From positions 1-58,480 of the forward strand of contig CALBNX010000083.1 in NCBI GenBank assembly GCA_937896885.1: DNA of 58,480 nucleotides, given 5' to 3'. Positions 51,101 through 58,480 of this stretch are shown in pieces. Both the position numbers and the translations under genes were made by a program. The stretch comes from an uncultured Clostridia bacterium. GTDB taxonomy: Bacteria; Bacillota; Clostridia; Oscillospirales; Acutalibacteraceae. The first letter of the stretch is position 1. The number at the start of each line of letters is the position of its first letter. Below the pieces are notes generated by a model. That model saw only the letters and a list, made by a program, of their open reading frames with translations. It made no database searches and was not told the DNA's origin.

Positions 51101-53110
51101 AATAGATGAACAGTTCTGGAAAGCATAATCATCAATACTATTAACTGCAGTTCCTATTGTTACATCTTTAAGTGAAGAGCAACCGCTGAATGTGTTTGCT
51201 GGAATTTTTGTAATTGTGTTACCTGTGTTAACACTAACCATGTCCTTGCTTTCTGCAAAAACTTCTGTTCCTAAAGAAACAACTGTTTCGGGAATTACAA
51301 GGTCTTTAACACCTGAACCGAAGAAGAGTCTGTCACTAAGTGTTGCGAGAGAACTACTGATTTTGATTGTTTCTGCTGATGAACAGCCTTCAAATGCTGA
51401 TATGCCAACAGAAATAACTGAATCCGGCATATTGATAGCTTCCAAAGAAGCACAATTATAAAAAGCAAAATTATCTATATTTAAAAGGGCATCTGGGAGT
51501 GTGATTGATTTTAATGATGAACAATCTCTGAAAGCATTTTCAGGGATACTTTCACAAGCTGAACCCGCTTCAAAAGAAACCGTCTCGAGTGCACTTGCGC
51601 CATAAAATGCGTTTTTACCAACTATCTCAACATTTTTATAAATAATTGCTTCGTTAAGTGATGAGCAATTTTCAAATGCACTTTCACCAATTGAATAAAG
51701 TTCTTTTGAGAATTTGAATGACTCAAGTGCTGTACAATTCTTAAATGCATTGTCACCGATTGTTATAATTGTATCAGGTGTACCTGGTAAAGCAACCAAT
51801 GATGAGCAGTTTTCAAATGCACCTGCGCCAATGCTAATTGTATTAGTACTCATACCAACTTCTGTAAGAGCAATACAATTTGCAAATGCATTGTCAGGAA
51901 TTTCAACACAATCTTTGTTCAAATCAACCTTTTTAAGTGCTATGCAATCAGCAAATGCACCATTACCTAAAACAGCAAACGCTTCGTCAAAGATTACTTC
52001 TTCAAGACCTTCACAACCCTTGAAAGCGTTGTCGCCAAGAGAGATAAGTCTCTTTCCTGGATTGATTGTTTTAAGCAATACGCAACCACTGAATGCTTCT
52101 GCTCCGATTGACTTAACATATTCACGGATTGTTACTTTTTCAAGAGAAGGACAATTTGCTACAACTTTGTCACCTATATAGTGATTATCAAGGCCACCAA
52201 CAATTGTTGGATTTGAATCTCCAAGAGAAACTTCTTTAAGCTGAGCACAACCTTCAAAAACAGAATCCTCAATTATTGGTGCGTCAATGTCAGCCTCTGT
52301 AAGAGAGTCGCAATTTGCAAATGCACTCTGGTCAACACTTATAACGCCTTTTGGTAAGTTTGCACTTACAATACTATCGCAGTTAGCAAAAGCATTTGCT
52401 CCAACGAATACAACACTATCCCAATTGATATTAGCCAATGAAATACAGTTCTCAAAAGCAGAGTTAGAAACAACTGGAAGGGCACCGAGGTCAACCGTTT
52501 CAAGCAAAGGACAATCTGCAAAAGCAGAACCACCCATAAAGCTATATATCAATTCATCATCATCGATATAATCTAAATCAGCTGGAAGTGTTACAGAAAC
52601 AAGCTCTTCAATTCCAGCAAAAGCTTTATCTGCAATTGCAACAACCGACAAATCTGTATTTACCGAAATTGTTGCAGGAACATTTTCAACATCCTTCAAC
52701 TGATTTTGCATTTCATCTGTAAGAACAATGTCACCAATTTTTCCGCCATTCTCAGGAATTACCAAATCAAATCTGGTAACTGCAGGGTCAACAACGAATC
52801 CCTCAAGAGTGATACCTTGTTCAAGCGTCGCAACGGCGTCTTTATAAACCTTTTTTGTTTCACCGTTTGCATCGGTCTTTTCCTCAAATTCAACCTTTAT
52901 TTCGATAATTGCGTCTGAAATGTTGAACTGACCGATTCTTTCACCGTCAACATAATATTGGATAGGATTCTCTTCACCAATATACTTCCATTTCAGTTCG
53001 ATTTTGTTTTCGTCTTCAGCTGCAAAAGCTACAATTCCATTAAACGGAATCATTGCAGCAATCATCATTATTGATAATAAAATTGACAATAATGATTTGA
53101 ACTTTTTCAT
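48140..53110 (-). CDS. Giant secreted BspA-like LRR protein with cell-wall-binding repeats
   Basis: The ATG at 53110 follows AAAGGG; an in-frame GTG nine bases upstream lies inside the ribosome site. The 1656-residue product has a signal peptide ending VAFAAED, a short beta domain (about 25-160) and then more than 40 LRR_5 (BspA/TpLRR) units of about 23 residues, with patterns such as IGANAFAGTAIKTLVIPDNV. A Pro/Glu linker (EPEVPDEPEVPDEP) leads to about nine cell-wall-binding repeats of about 21 residues (GWCYLGADGRMVTNKW type). These probably attach it non-covalently to wall polymers. Such proteins mediate adhesion. Its own promoter and terminator make it a single-gene unit. Confidence 0.93.
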   Translation of the reverse strand: MKKFKSLLSILLSIMMIAAMIPFNGIVAFAAEDENKIELKWKYIGEENPIQYYVDGERIGQFNISDAIIEIKVEFEEKTDANGETKKVYKDAVATLEQGITLEGFVVDPAVTRFDLVIPENGGKIGDIVLTDEMQNQLKDVENVPATISVNTDLSVVAIADKAFAGIEELVSVTLPADLDYIDDDELIYSFMGGSAFADCPLLETVDLGALPVVSNSAFENCISLANINWDSVVFVGANAFANCDSIVSANLPKGVISVDQSAFANCDSLTEADIDAPIIEDSVFEGCAQLKEVSLGDSNPTIVGGLDNHYIGDKVVANCPSLEKVTIREYVKSIGAEAFSGCVLLKTINPGKRLISLGDNAFKGCEGLEEVIFDEAFAVLGNGAFADCIALKKVDLNKDCVEIPDNAFANCIALTEVGMSTNTISIGAGAFENCSSLVALPGTPDTIITIGDNAFKNCTALESFKFSKELYSIGESAFENCSSLNEAIIYKNVEIVGKNAFYGASALETVSFEAGSACESIPENAFRDCSSLKSITLPDALLNIDNFAFYNCASLEAINMPDSVISVGISAFEGCSSAETIKISSSLATLSDRLFFGSGVKDLVIPETVVSLGTEVFAESKDMVSVNTGNTITKIPANTFSGCSSLKDVTIGTAVNSIDDYAFQNCSSIEEIIIPENVLTMGEGVFEGCSSLKKIDLSSKLTTIKASWFAGCTALEDVDLADVTVIENGAFKDCANLKEITLPAGITDISKETLEGLTGLEKIVLSDSIKEIPDETFKGLSNLETVAIGSGVTTIGANAFAGTAIKTLVIPDNVTTLDVNAFKGMEYIEEIVLGAGITEIPAEMFKGLATLKTVVIGKNVVSIGANAFSETAITTLDIPDNVTTLDANAFKGMILETITFGAGITEIPANMFKGFATLNTVVIGENVVSIGANAFDSTAITTLDIPNSVTTLDANAFKGMVLETIIFGDGITEIPASMFAGMTTVKNVMLGANTKVIGEAAFMGTSISNIVFPDSVKEIKDLAFADTKITEVVLGNGTQSLSIIAFAGCQIEKFEFNGDNFIIPEAMFMENTVLEEIVVGKGVVEIGEDAFNKCSNLKEVTIGNDTELVGKNAFYECTNLDSVAFGNSIKKIGDYAFYGCSALTELALPDSLEEIGVYAFHLCAGIKSLTIPNNVSVIGMNAFGMCSSLEEVTFGANVGTIGDYAFAYNEKLSKVNLGGAKVLGTSAFEGCGELVTVDFGTALTTIGSKAFKNCDKLTEVVLADTVTSIDTYAFTECDALANVTINDGCNTIGAYAFANCKALKQAIIPDSVNSLGKFAFTGCTALTTVEIGSGLTEISEGAFKDCSSITSLDLGTGVKKIGRNAFWRATSLAEVEIPAQVETIDAGAFYGCSALTKATIPATVLTIGANAFDYCDNLTIYGESGSAAEKYAKAEKVPFVDINGGSEPETPDEPEVPDEPEVPDEPVLNGWVKDGADWYYYNNGVKATNCWKLDSIGWCYLGADGKMVTNKWVKDSVGWCYVGANGYCVTNKWVADSYGWCYLGADGRMITNKWVKDSVGWCYVGANGYCVTNKWVADSHGWCYLGADGRMVANKWVKDSVGWCYVGADGYCVTNTWVKDGSNWYYLDINGRMVTGTKVIGGKTYTFASNGVWVG
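48250..48640 (-). repeat. 126-bp tandem repeats in the cell-wall-binding region
   Basis: Pairs of 21-residue wall-binding units recur as near-identical 126-base blocks (about three copies, mostly silent differences), for example the blocks starting near 48300, 48426 and 48552. Such DNA is prone to unit gain or loss by recombination. Confidence 0.75.
50180..50740 (-). repeat. Near-identical LRR modules
   Basis: Three blocks of about 177-180 bases encode almost the same stretch (TTLDANAFKGM, GITEIPA-MFKG, VVSIGANAF). Their DNA similarity is much higher than that of other LRR units in the gene, pointing to recent duplication. Confidence 0.65.
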
Positions 53111-53173
53111 TAAAATCACCCTTTGTTTTTAGATTTTTATACACTACTTCAGTATATAAGAATACACACTATC

Positions 53174-53202
53174 ATTTTACATCTTTATCGCGTTAAAGTC
53201 AA
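53174..53202 (-). promoter_or_regulatory. Promoter of the LRR surface protein gene
   Basis: The reverse strand has TTGACT (53202-53197), a 17-nt spacer and TAAAAT (53179-53174), 64 nt before the ATG. Confidence 0.7.
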
Positions 53203-53228
53203 CAAAATTGGGTTGTTCAAAGTACATA

Positions 53229-53259
53229 AAAATAAAGACTACTTTTTGTAGTCTTTATT
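53229..53259 (-). terminator. Terminator of the FHA-FtsW-PBP operon
   Basis: AATAAAGACTAC pairs with GTAGTCTTTATT around five T, overlapping the PBP stop codon. Confidence 0.8.
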
Positions 53260-54658
53260 ATTTTACATATTCACTTTTGACTGCTTTCATCACCTTTGAA
53301 GCAATTGGCACGGCGCTTGTGATGCTTGTTGTTGTATCTTCAACCACAACGATAATTGCAAAAGGCATTTCGTCAAGTTGAGAATATCCAACAAAGAGCG
53401 CGTTTGGTCTAATATTTTTATCATTACTTACTTCGGCAGTACCTGTTTTTCCGCAAAAACTCATTTTAGGGAAGAAACCATCACCATATTGATTTTTTAC
53501 ATTTGAACGAAGCATTTCGTCCACTTTTTTTGCTACATCTGTTGCAAAATATTCTCCTGTGACGGTCTCTTTTGCAGAGAACACGGTTTTACCTTGTGGA
53601 TTTGTAATTCCACTCACAAGATAAGGGGAGGGTGCAACACCACCATTGGCAACAGACGCAATGACTGTCAACATATGGCAAGGGTTAACAAGAGTTGTAT
53701 ATTGTCCGATACCAGCCCAGCCAATATCCAATGCGCTTGACTCTGTTAAATTTATTCTGCTCTTCGCACAATGGATTTTTCCGCTGATGTCTGCCATGTT
53801 TGTATTAAAACCTATTCTCTCGGCAGTTGCCATCAGTTTCTCTGCGCCCAATTCGTCTGCAATCTTTGCAAAGGCGCAGTTACAAGACTTGTTAAGTGCC
53901 TTTTCAAAACTTACTTTTCCGTGAGTACCACTACAAATAACATATCCTTCGCCAATTAAGATTTTCCCCTTACACTCGAAAGTTCTGTCATAAATATCGG
54001 GAATATTCTCAACCGCACAAAGCGCTGTAATCACTTTAAATGTTGAGCCGGGAGTATAAACGCCAGAGAAAAACCTGTTTATATAAATGCCTTCATATTT
54101 TCCGGTTGTATCTGTGTCAATGTCCTTTGGCTTGTTATTTATATCATAAGTGGGTGTTGAGGCAATACAGATAATTTCGCCCGTTTTATAGTTCATAACA
54201 CCAACGGTACCTTTATTGTTACCCAAAGCTCTGTAAGCAGTTTCACAAACCTTTGAATTGAGAGTGAGTTTTATATCGTTGCCTTTTCCATATCGTTTAA
54301 GATTATAAACGCCATCTAAAAGTGTGTAGCCCGTCAATTCATCCTTAAAAGCGGTCTGAATGCCGTTTGCGATATACCCCGAAGTGTCTCCAACAGTATG
54401 AAGCAAAGCCATTCGCAGATTTCTATTATCGCTATAAACTCGTTTACCATCTTTTGTAGTAACAAGAATATTTCCTTTTGAGTCTAGAATATCGCCCGCA
54501 GTAGAAAGTGCACCTTCTGAATAAAGATGCTTATTAGCTCTGTTCATTGCCCAGTCGTTTGCATTGGTTATAAGGTTAAAATAAAGCAATCCACACCCTG
54601 CAAGGAATAAAAGTATAAGTGTATAAAGAGTCAGTGCTCTTCTCCCGATAGATTTCAT
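53258..54658 (-). CDS. Penicillin-binding transpeptidase (PbpA/FtsI-type)
   Basis: The 466-residue product has an N-terminal membrane helix (about 9-30), a short non-catalytic domain (about 35-160) and a transpeptidase domain. Active-site motifs are STFK (catalytic Ser), SCN (SxN) and KTGTAEV. It is a monofunctional class B enzyme cross-linking peptidoglycan, smaller than most PBP2/FtsI. It overlaps the FtsW/RodA gene by 4 nt and is last in the operon FHA-FtsW/RodA-PBP, the usual pairing of a glycosyltransferase with its transpeptidase. Confidence 0.94.
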   Translation of the reverse strand: MKSIGRRALTLYTLILLFLAGCGLLYFNLITNANDWAMNRANKHLYSEGALSTAGDILDSKGNILVTTKDGKRVYSDNRNLRMALLHTVGDTSGYIANGIQTAFKDELTGYTLLDGVYNLKRYGKGNDIKLTLNSKVCETAYRALGNNKGTVGVMNYKTGEIICIASTPTYDINNKPKDIDTDTTGKYEGIYINRFFSGVYTPGSTFKVITALCAVENIPDIYDRTFECKGKILIGEGYVICSGTHGKVSFEKALNKSCNCAFAKIADELGAEKLMATAERIGFNTNMADISGKIHCAKSRINLTESSALDIGWAGIGQYTTLVNPCHMLTVIASVANGGVAPSPYLVSGITNPQGKTVFSAKETVTGEYFATDVAKKVDEMLRSNVKNQYGDGFFPKMSFCGKTGTAEVSNDKNIRPNALFVGYSQLDEMPFAIIVVVEDTTTSITSAVPIASKVMKAVKSEYVK

Positions 54659-55893
54659 TGACGAACACCCCCAAATCTGTAAGTGCTTCGGTCAACAGAT
54701 TTAATAAGTGCCATCAACATCCAACAACACATAATACTTGAACCGCCACGGCTGATAAATGGTAATGTAACGCCTGTTAATGGTAACAAATCATTTACGC
54801 CAAACACATTGAGTGATGCCTGAAAGAGCATTAATGCCGCCGCTGCGCAAGCAACAATAGCATAAAATGATGAACGGGCATACTTTGAGTGACGAATTGA
54901 ATAAACAAGCAGAGCAATATAAGAAAGCAAAATCGCGCCTGCCATAATCATACCAAATTCTTCACAAACAACGCCAAAAACAAGGTCTTCCGTTGCCGCA
55001 TAAATATCACGGAGTTTTCCGTTACCTAAACCTACACCGAATAGTCCACCACTTGTGGAATAAATCATTGTTCTAGTTTGTTGAAAACCTGATGTGTCAA
55101 AATATTCCCACACGTGACCGTATGACGCAAATCTGTTGGCAACATAAGGCTTAAACATAAGCACAAGAAGTCCACCCATAAATGCCCCAGTGCAGACAAG
55201 GGCAAGTGTACGAATATCACCCGAGCGCATAAATGAAATAACAATAAAAGTAAAGAAAAATATGAGTGCTGTGCCGAAATCATACATTAAGAAAAGGCAA
55301 CCTACACAAGCCAAAGCAAATATAATAAATTTTGTAAGGCTTCGGTTTGACTGCAATCTCTCAAGAGTTGCAGCGCCAACAATAATGAAGGCTACTTTAA
55401 CTAATTCTGATGGTTGAATTGAAAGTCCACCAATATAAATCCAGTTTTTTGCACCATTTGTTAGTTTTGCAAATACAAGTGTAAACGCGAGAAGCCCCAC
55501 AGCGCAAATGGCAATAGGAATTCTCAAAAACATTATTCTGTCAATATCGCGCAAAAGCCACTGCACAAATATAAAGCCGAAAATACCAATAAGCACGGCG
55601 ATAAGTTGTTTCACTGCAAGTTTGGGATATACACTCGCTGTTATGGAAAGTCCTATTGAAGTTAGCAAAAATGCAATTAATTCAACCTCGAAACCTTTTC
55701 GTTTCAAAACAATTTTTGCGCCAAAGAAATAAGCATATTGAACTATAATATAAACACCCATAGTGATGATGATATTCATTTTATATTGTTCTTCAGCCTT
55801 TGACAAAAGCGTAAAAAGACAAGTCACTTCAAACAAAGTAACCACAAAAAGCATCAATGCAAGATTTACATTTTTACCCTTTAAAATATTCAT
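54655..55893 (-). CDS. FtsW/RodA/SpoVE-family peptidoglycan glycosyltransferase
   Basis: The 412-residue product has about 10-12 membrane helices. Family motifs are GAKNWIYIGGLSIQPSELVK, where Asn/Trp and QPSE are typical, and the C-terminal GVTLPFISRGGSS. These SEDS proteins polymerise lipid II with a partner class B PBP, which is encoded next door. RodA (elongation), FtsW (division) and SpoVE (sporulation) cannot be separated from sequence; the FHA-RodA-PbpA gene order favours a RodA-like partner. Confidence 0.95.
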   Translation of the reverse strand: MNILKGKNVNLALMLFVVTLFEVTCLFTLLSKAEEQYKMNIIITMGVYIIVQYAYFFGAKIVLKRKGFEVELIAFLLTSIGLSITASVYPKLAVKQLIAVLIGIFGFIFVQWLLRDIDRIMFLRIPIAICAVGLLAFTLVFAKLTNGAKNWIYIGGLSIQPSELVKVAFIIVGAATLERLQSNRSLTKFIIFALACVGCLFLMYDFGTALIFFFTFIVISFMRSGDIRTLALVCTGAFMGGLLVLMFKPYVANRFASYGHVWEYFDTSGFQQTRTMIYSTSGGLFGVGLGNGKLRDIYAATEDLVFGVVCEEFGMIMAGAILLSYIALLVYSIRHSKYARSSFYAIVACAAAALMLFQASLNVFGVNDLLPLTGVTLPFISRGGSSIMCCWMLMALIKSVDRSTYRFGGVRQ

Positions 55894-55913
55894 ATCATCA
55901 CCTACTTTCGTTA

Positions 55914-55963
55914 CTGCCTCCCTTGTTAAAGGGAGGGGGACCGTCGAAGACGGTGGTGGGATT
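55914..55963. repeat. GC-rich double-hairpin repeat in the FHA-FtsW junction
   Basis: CCTCCCTT pairs with AAGGGAGG around a short loop, followed by GACCGTC and GACGGT, in the 71-base space between two co-transcribed genes. Its base composition differs sharply from the neighbours. From memory similar CCTCCCTT-type palindromes recur between genes in Clostridia. Confidence 0.65.
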
Positions 55964-55964
55964 C

Positions 55965-56675
55965 TTATTCTTCATAAAGGAATGCAAAATCACCGATTTT
56001 TATAACATCACCATCTCGCAATTCGGTTGGAGAATAGATTTGTTCACCATTTATGGTTGTTTTTACAACTCTGCCATAGTCTTCAATATACCAACGGTTT
56101 TTCTCTTTGAAAATTTCTGCTTGATGGTGTGAAACATATCTTGCAGAAATCTCAATATTGCTACCTTCTTCTCGACCAATGGTGATAAACTCGCCGTCTA
56201 AATCGAATTCTGTGCCGTCCATAATATTAACTAACTTCGGGCAAAGCTGTTTTTCTTCCTTTTTGTGTTTAATATCACGGTCAGCTTCACTGCCTATATA
56301 GAATTTCATAAAAGCCGTGCCAAATGCGATAATGTCGCCATCTTCAAGCTTTTGTTTTTTCACTATTTTTTCATTATTTACATAAACGCCAGTCTTTGAT
56401 TCGGTGTCAAAAACATAAAACCCGTCTTTTCGAAGAGCTACAACAGCGTGCGAACGCGAAACGGTCGAATTTGAAAACACAATATCACACCATCGACTTC
56501 GTCCAACGGATGTTTCATAACAATTTATGGGGTATTGAGTGTCATTTGCCATATCAACAAGCAACGCATAAACCTTTTTGTCAGGGCGCAAACGGATGAG
56601 TGACCAGACACAGTTGATTATTACTGCAATTGCAAGGATACATAACACATATCGCATTATATATTCAAGTTCCAT
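55965..56675 (-). CDS. Membrane protein with two FHA domains
   Basis: The 236-residue product has one N-terminal membrane helix (about 5-25). FHA domain 1 (about 45-115) has SVGRSRWCDIVFSNSTVSRS and H, and NNEKI. FHA domain 2 (about 140-232) has TIGREEGSNIEISARYVSHH and NGEQIYSPTELRDGD. The GR, SxxH-type and NG residues needed to bind phosphothreonine are present in the first domain; the second is close. FHA genes ahead of FtsW/RodA and PBP are known in Actinobacteria and Clostridia, where a Ser/Thr kinase regulates wall synthesis; no such kinase is in the window. Confidence 0.92.
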   Translation of the reverse strand: MELEYIMRYVLCILAIAVIINCVWSLIRLRPDKKVYALLVDMANDTQYPINCYETSVGRSRWCDIVFSNSTVSRSHAVVALRKDGFYVFDTESKTGVYVNNEKIVKKQKLEDGDIIAFGTAFMKFYIGSEADRDIKHKKEEKQLCPKLVNIMDGTEFDLDGEFITIGREEGSNIEISARYVSHHQAEIFKEKNRWYIEDYGRVVKTTINGEQIYSPTELRDGDVIKIGDFAFLYEE

Positions 56676-56810
56676 TTTATCGCCCCCCTTAACTAAATTT
56701 TTTATCTTTTATATCAATATAATTATAAGTTTTCAAAAATATTCTTGTCAATATTTTACCTTATAATGTAATCAATTTTTAATAATTTTACCTTTCCTCA
56801 ACATTTTAGG

Positions 56811-56843
56811 CAAAACAAAACCCCAAGGGATAAACCCTTGGGG
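56811..56843 (-). terminator. Terminator after the 39-residue peptide gene
   Basis: CCCCAAGGG pairs with CCCTTGGGG around ATAAA, and the reverse strand continues TTTTGTTTTG. The 199-base gap 56676-56874 holds this and no further gene. Confidence 0.8.
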
Positions 56844-56874
56844 AATGTTTTTATTAGTTTTTTGAGGCTTTAAA

Positions 56875-56994
56875 TTATTCGCCCCACCATTGATTACCGT
56901 TGTCATCAACATCACCGTCTTTGAAAGACACGGTAATTACATCTTCGATTTCGTAAATTGTAATATCGAAATCTGGTGTTATATATTCACGCAT
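56875..56994 (-). CDS. 39-residue peptide, unknown function
   Basis: A short reading frame starts at an ATG (56994) with a ribosome site AAAGGAGC 8 nt upstream and ends in TAA before a strong terminator. The peptide begins MREYITPDFDITIYEIED, continues with VITVSFKDGDVDDNGNQ and ends WWGE. It is acidic and has no signal peptide or Cys. I recall short peptides starting M(K/R)xYxxPxF(D/E) in gut Clostridia, often beside surface-protein genes. They might be leader-like precursors, as the conserved start and variable end suggest. No modifying enzyme is adjacent. Confidence 0.72.
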   Translation of the reverse strand: MREYITPDFDITIYEIEDVITVSFKDGDVDDNGNQWWGE

Positions 56995-57062
56995 TTTTAT
57001 ATGCTCCTTTCAATTAATTGTATGTTTTATAAAATATTATCATAAGTTATTCAGTAAACAGA

Positions 57063-58304
57063 TTAAGCCTGTGTTGCTGCGTACTGTGAATAATATGTGC
57101 CATACAATGCACTGAAAGTTACTGATGTTTTATCAGCGGCAAAGATTTGAACGTCATTACCACAGATGATATATGCATATGTTGTAACGCCATCATCATA
57201 CATACCATCGGTATATGTAAGAAGACAAGTCCATACATAGTTGTTGCCTGAACGCTGAATATATGTTACATCTTTAACATAATAGCCACCTTCATAGCCG
57301 CCTTCTTTTTCGCCTGCTAATGCTGCTGCTTCAGCTTTTGCTATATCGAAAGCACCACTATCTGTTGATTGGTAAACAAAACCTACTCTAAGGTCTGAAC
57401 CCTTTGCTTTTGCTGTTGCTTCAAATTCTGCTTCAGAAACACCAAGAGCTGCTGCAAAGTCTGCTTTTGAAACTGTTGCACGGGTTCTAACGTCAAAGTT
57501 AGCTGAACCTGCGCCATTTGTCTCAAGACCATTGAATCTGATTTGAGGATTCAATGTGCTAATGATTGATGGAGTACCAACTGTTGCTTCAGCAACTGCT
57601 GCTGAAAGGTCAAAAGTTGCAGGTGCTATTGTTGCTGTTGTAGTTGCTGTTCCAGGTGATTTCATTTGCTTGAACTGTGTGTGAGTTGTACCAACAGCAG
57701 AACCAGATGGAATACCAGCTACAATTTTTGTGCCATCTGCTACGCCATCAGCAATTGTATATACGAACTGTAAAAGTGGTTCGCCTGCATCTGCAAGGGC
57801 ATTAAGGTCTTCCGTTGGAACACCAGCTTTACTGTTACCACCAATTTCTGTGCTTGTATCACGAGCAATAACAATTTTTTGATAGTAATTGTATGTTGCT
57901 GCTTCTTCAGATGTTGAATTGCTTTCTACTTTTGCACCAACAGTTGCATTTGTTTCTGAGAAAAGGGTTATAGCAGCAGAACCAACGCCTTTCCAACATG
58001 ATGTGTAAAGGTCAGAAGCAATCCAATTTGATTTAATTGTATCTGCATCTTCGTTAGCCAATTCCACAATTTGAGTTGAATCAAAACCAATCATCAACGC
58101 ACCTGAGTGAATTTGGATGCCCTCAGCACCTTTCATATAAACTGAAAGAACTGCTGTATCTCCAGCTTTGTAGTATTCTTTATCCCACTTAAGTTCAAAT
58201 GCGAGCGTATTGTCGCCAGTAACCTCAAGTGCAGAAACAGGAAGAACAACAACTGAAAGGCTGAGAACAAGTGCAAGTAAAATTGCACCAATTTTCTTAA
58301 TCAT
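57063..58304 (-). CDS. Secreted cohesin-like domain protein
   Basis: The ATG at 58304 follows AAGGAG; the longer reading from 58334 adds an unrelated leader. The 413-residue product has a signal peptide (ending PVSALE) and a domain (about 30-200) starting AFELKWDKEYYKAGDTAVLS and IQIHSGALMIGFDSTQIVEL, the strand pattern of cohesin or related carbohydrate-interaction folds. The second half (about 255-413) is beta-rich with VRTRATVSKADFAAALGVSE. There is no membrane anchor or wall-sorting motif at the C-terminus. It could be a cellulosome-type or surface-assembly component; dockerin partners are not in the window. Confidence 0.75.
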   Translation of the reverse strand: MIKKIGAILLALVLSLSVVVLPVSALEVTGDNTLAFELKWDKEYYKAGDTAVLSVYMKGAEGIQIHSGALMIGFDSTQIVELANEDADTIKSNWIASDLYTSCWKGVGSAAITLFSETNATVGAKVESNSTSEEAATYNYYQKIVIARDTSTEIGGNSKAGVPTEDLNALADAGEPLLQFVYTIADGVADGTKIVAGIPSGSAVGTTHTQFKQMKSPGTATTTATIAPATFDLSAAVAEATVGTPSIISTLNPQIRFNGLETNGAGSANFDVRTRATVSKADFAAALGVSEAEFEATAKAKGSDLRVGFVYQSTDSGAFDIAKAEAAALAGEKEGGYEGGYYVKDVTYIQRSGNNYVWTCLLTYTDGMYDDGVTTYAYIICGNDVQIFAADKTSVTFSALYGTYYSQYAATQA

Positions 58305-58331
58305 TGTAGTAACTCTCCTTTGTGTTATTGT

Positions 58332-58361
58332 CAAACGGGAACGGAGATGCTCCCGTTTGAC
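58332..58361. other. 10-bp hairpin in the gap 58305-58396
   Basis: TCAAACGGGA pairs perfectly with TCCCGTTTGA around a 10-nt loop. No T run follows on either strand, so it is a weak terminator candidate or an mRNA-stabilising stem between two leftward genes. Confidence 0.55.
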
Positions 58362-58396
58362 CTAAATGTATTAGCTTTAATTTTATGATACGATTA

Positions 58397-58480
58397 TTAC
58401 ATCTCGTAGATATTACCATTCTCAGCAACCATAGCTGCGATTTCAGCCTGTGTAAGCAAACCAGCTGCTTCTACATCATA
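58397..58480 (-). CDS. C-terminal fragment of a gene running off the right edge
   Basis: The reverse strand is open from the edge to a TAA at 58399-58397, giving 27 residues that include GLLTQAEIAAMVAENGNIYE. The product is not recognised. It lies upstream of the cohesin-like gene in the same direction with a 92-base gap, so it may be part of the same surface-protein cluster. Confidence 0.6.
   Translation of the reverse strand, partial: YDVEAAGLLTQAEIAAMVAENGNIYEM

Noticed and set aside
50082..51128. 348-residue plus-strand frame
   Set aside because: It is the mirror of the repetitive LRR gene; its repeats only reflect those of the LRR coding strand.

Overview
The window comes from a low-GC Gram-positive, most likely an anaerobic gut or rumen member of the Clostridia (Oscillospirales/Ruminococcaceae-like). 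The basis is low GC with A/T-rich intergenic DNA, strong AGGAGG-type ribosome sites, near-consensus sigma-A promoters, Thr-rich extracellular linkers, many glycoside hydrolases, Rnf-type subunits, cell-wall-binding repeats and a cohesin-like surface protein. The species cannot be named from sequence alone.

Layout. 1-2.2 kb: a partial TrmH-type RNA methyltransferase and the infC-rpmI-rplT translation operon, with a leader attenuator and an apparent AUC start for IF-3. 2.2-8.7 kb: surface and secreted proteins (membrane-anchored small protein, LCAT-like lipase, lipoprotein, membrane M28 peptidase, and a VanY-like protein lacking key catalytic residues). 8.8-11.1 kb: a DUF1836 / DUF6054-like / NfeD / SPFH operon. 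11.3-18.3 kb: MATE pump, a tyrosine autokinase with a Gly-Tyr tail, a PqqD plus HprK-like pair coupled to a LysM-G5-M23 peptidase, and a diguanylate cyclase. 18.4-22.8 kb: a Cys-rich protein, glycogen phosphorylase and a lipoprotein. 22.9-30.0 kb: a leftward galactoside-type operon (GH36, GH4, PfkB kinase, MATE, FGGY kinase). 30.5-35.6 kb: a rightward set (CapA, GH13, membrane protein, PrsA-like lipoprotein) and tRNA-Arg(CCT). 35.6-41.4 kb: XRE regulator, PAP2, GH2, AlkD and two membrane proteins. 41.8-48.0 kb: a zinc-ribbon-like acidic protein, EF-P, an unusual Rnf-like D-E-A operon with a DUF4015 protein, MecA-like adaptor and ribulose-phosphate epimerase. 48.1-58.5 kb: a 1.66-kilo-residue LRR/cell-wall-binding protein, an FHA-FtsW/RodA-PBP elongation/division operon, a 39-residue peptide gene, a cohesin-like secreted protein and the tail of another gene.

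Most notable. (1) A four-gene operon encodes only the membrane subunits RnfD, RnfE and RnfA, without RnfB/C/G; three of the four cysteine positions expected for the intramembrane iron-sulfur centre are replaced and the flavin-attachment motif is not recognisable. It looks like an Rnf scaffold put to another use. (2) Two same-length (254-nt core, 278 nt with closing stem) intergenic elements at 30.1 and 41.5 kb in opposite orientation keep their stems through about nine compensatory base-pair changes. This suggests an undescribed structured RNA or hairpin-conserving mobile element. Further points are the VanY pseudoenzyme, the PqqD/HprK pair without an obvious RiPP precursor, and two promoters with palindromes inside the spacer.

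All family calls are from reading translations and remembered family motifs; no search was run.
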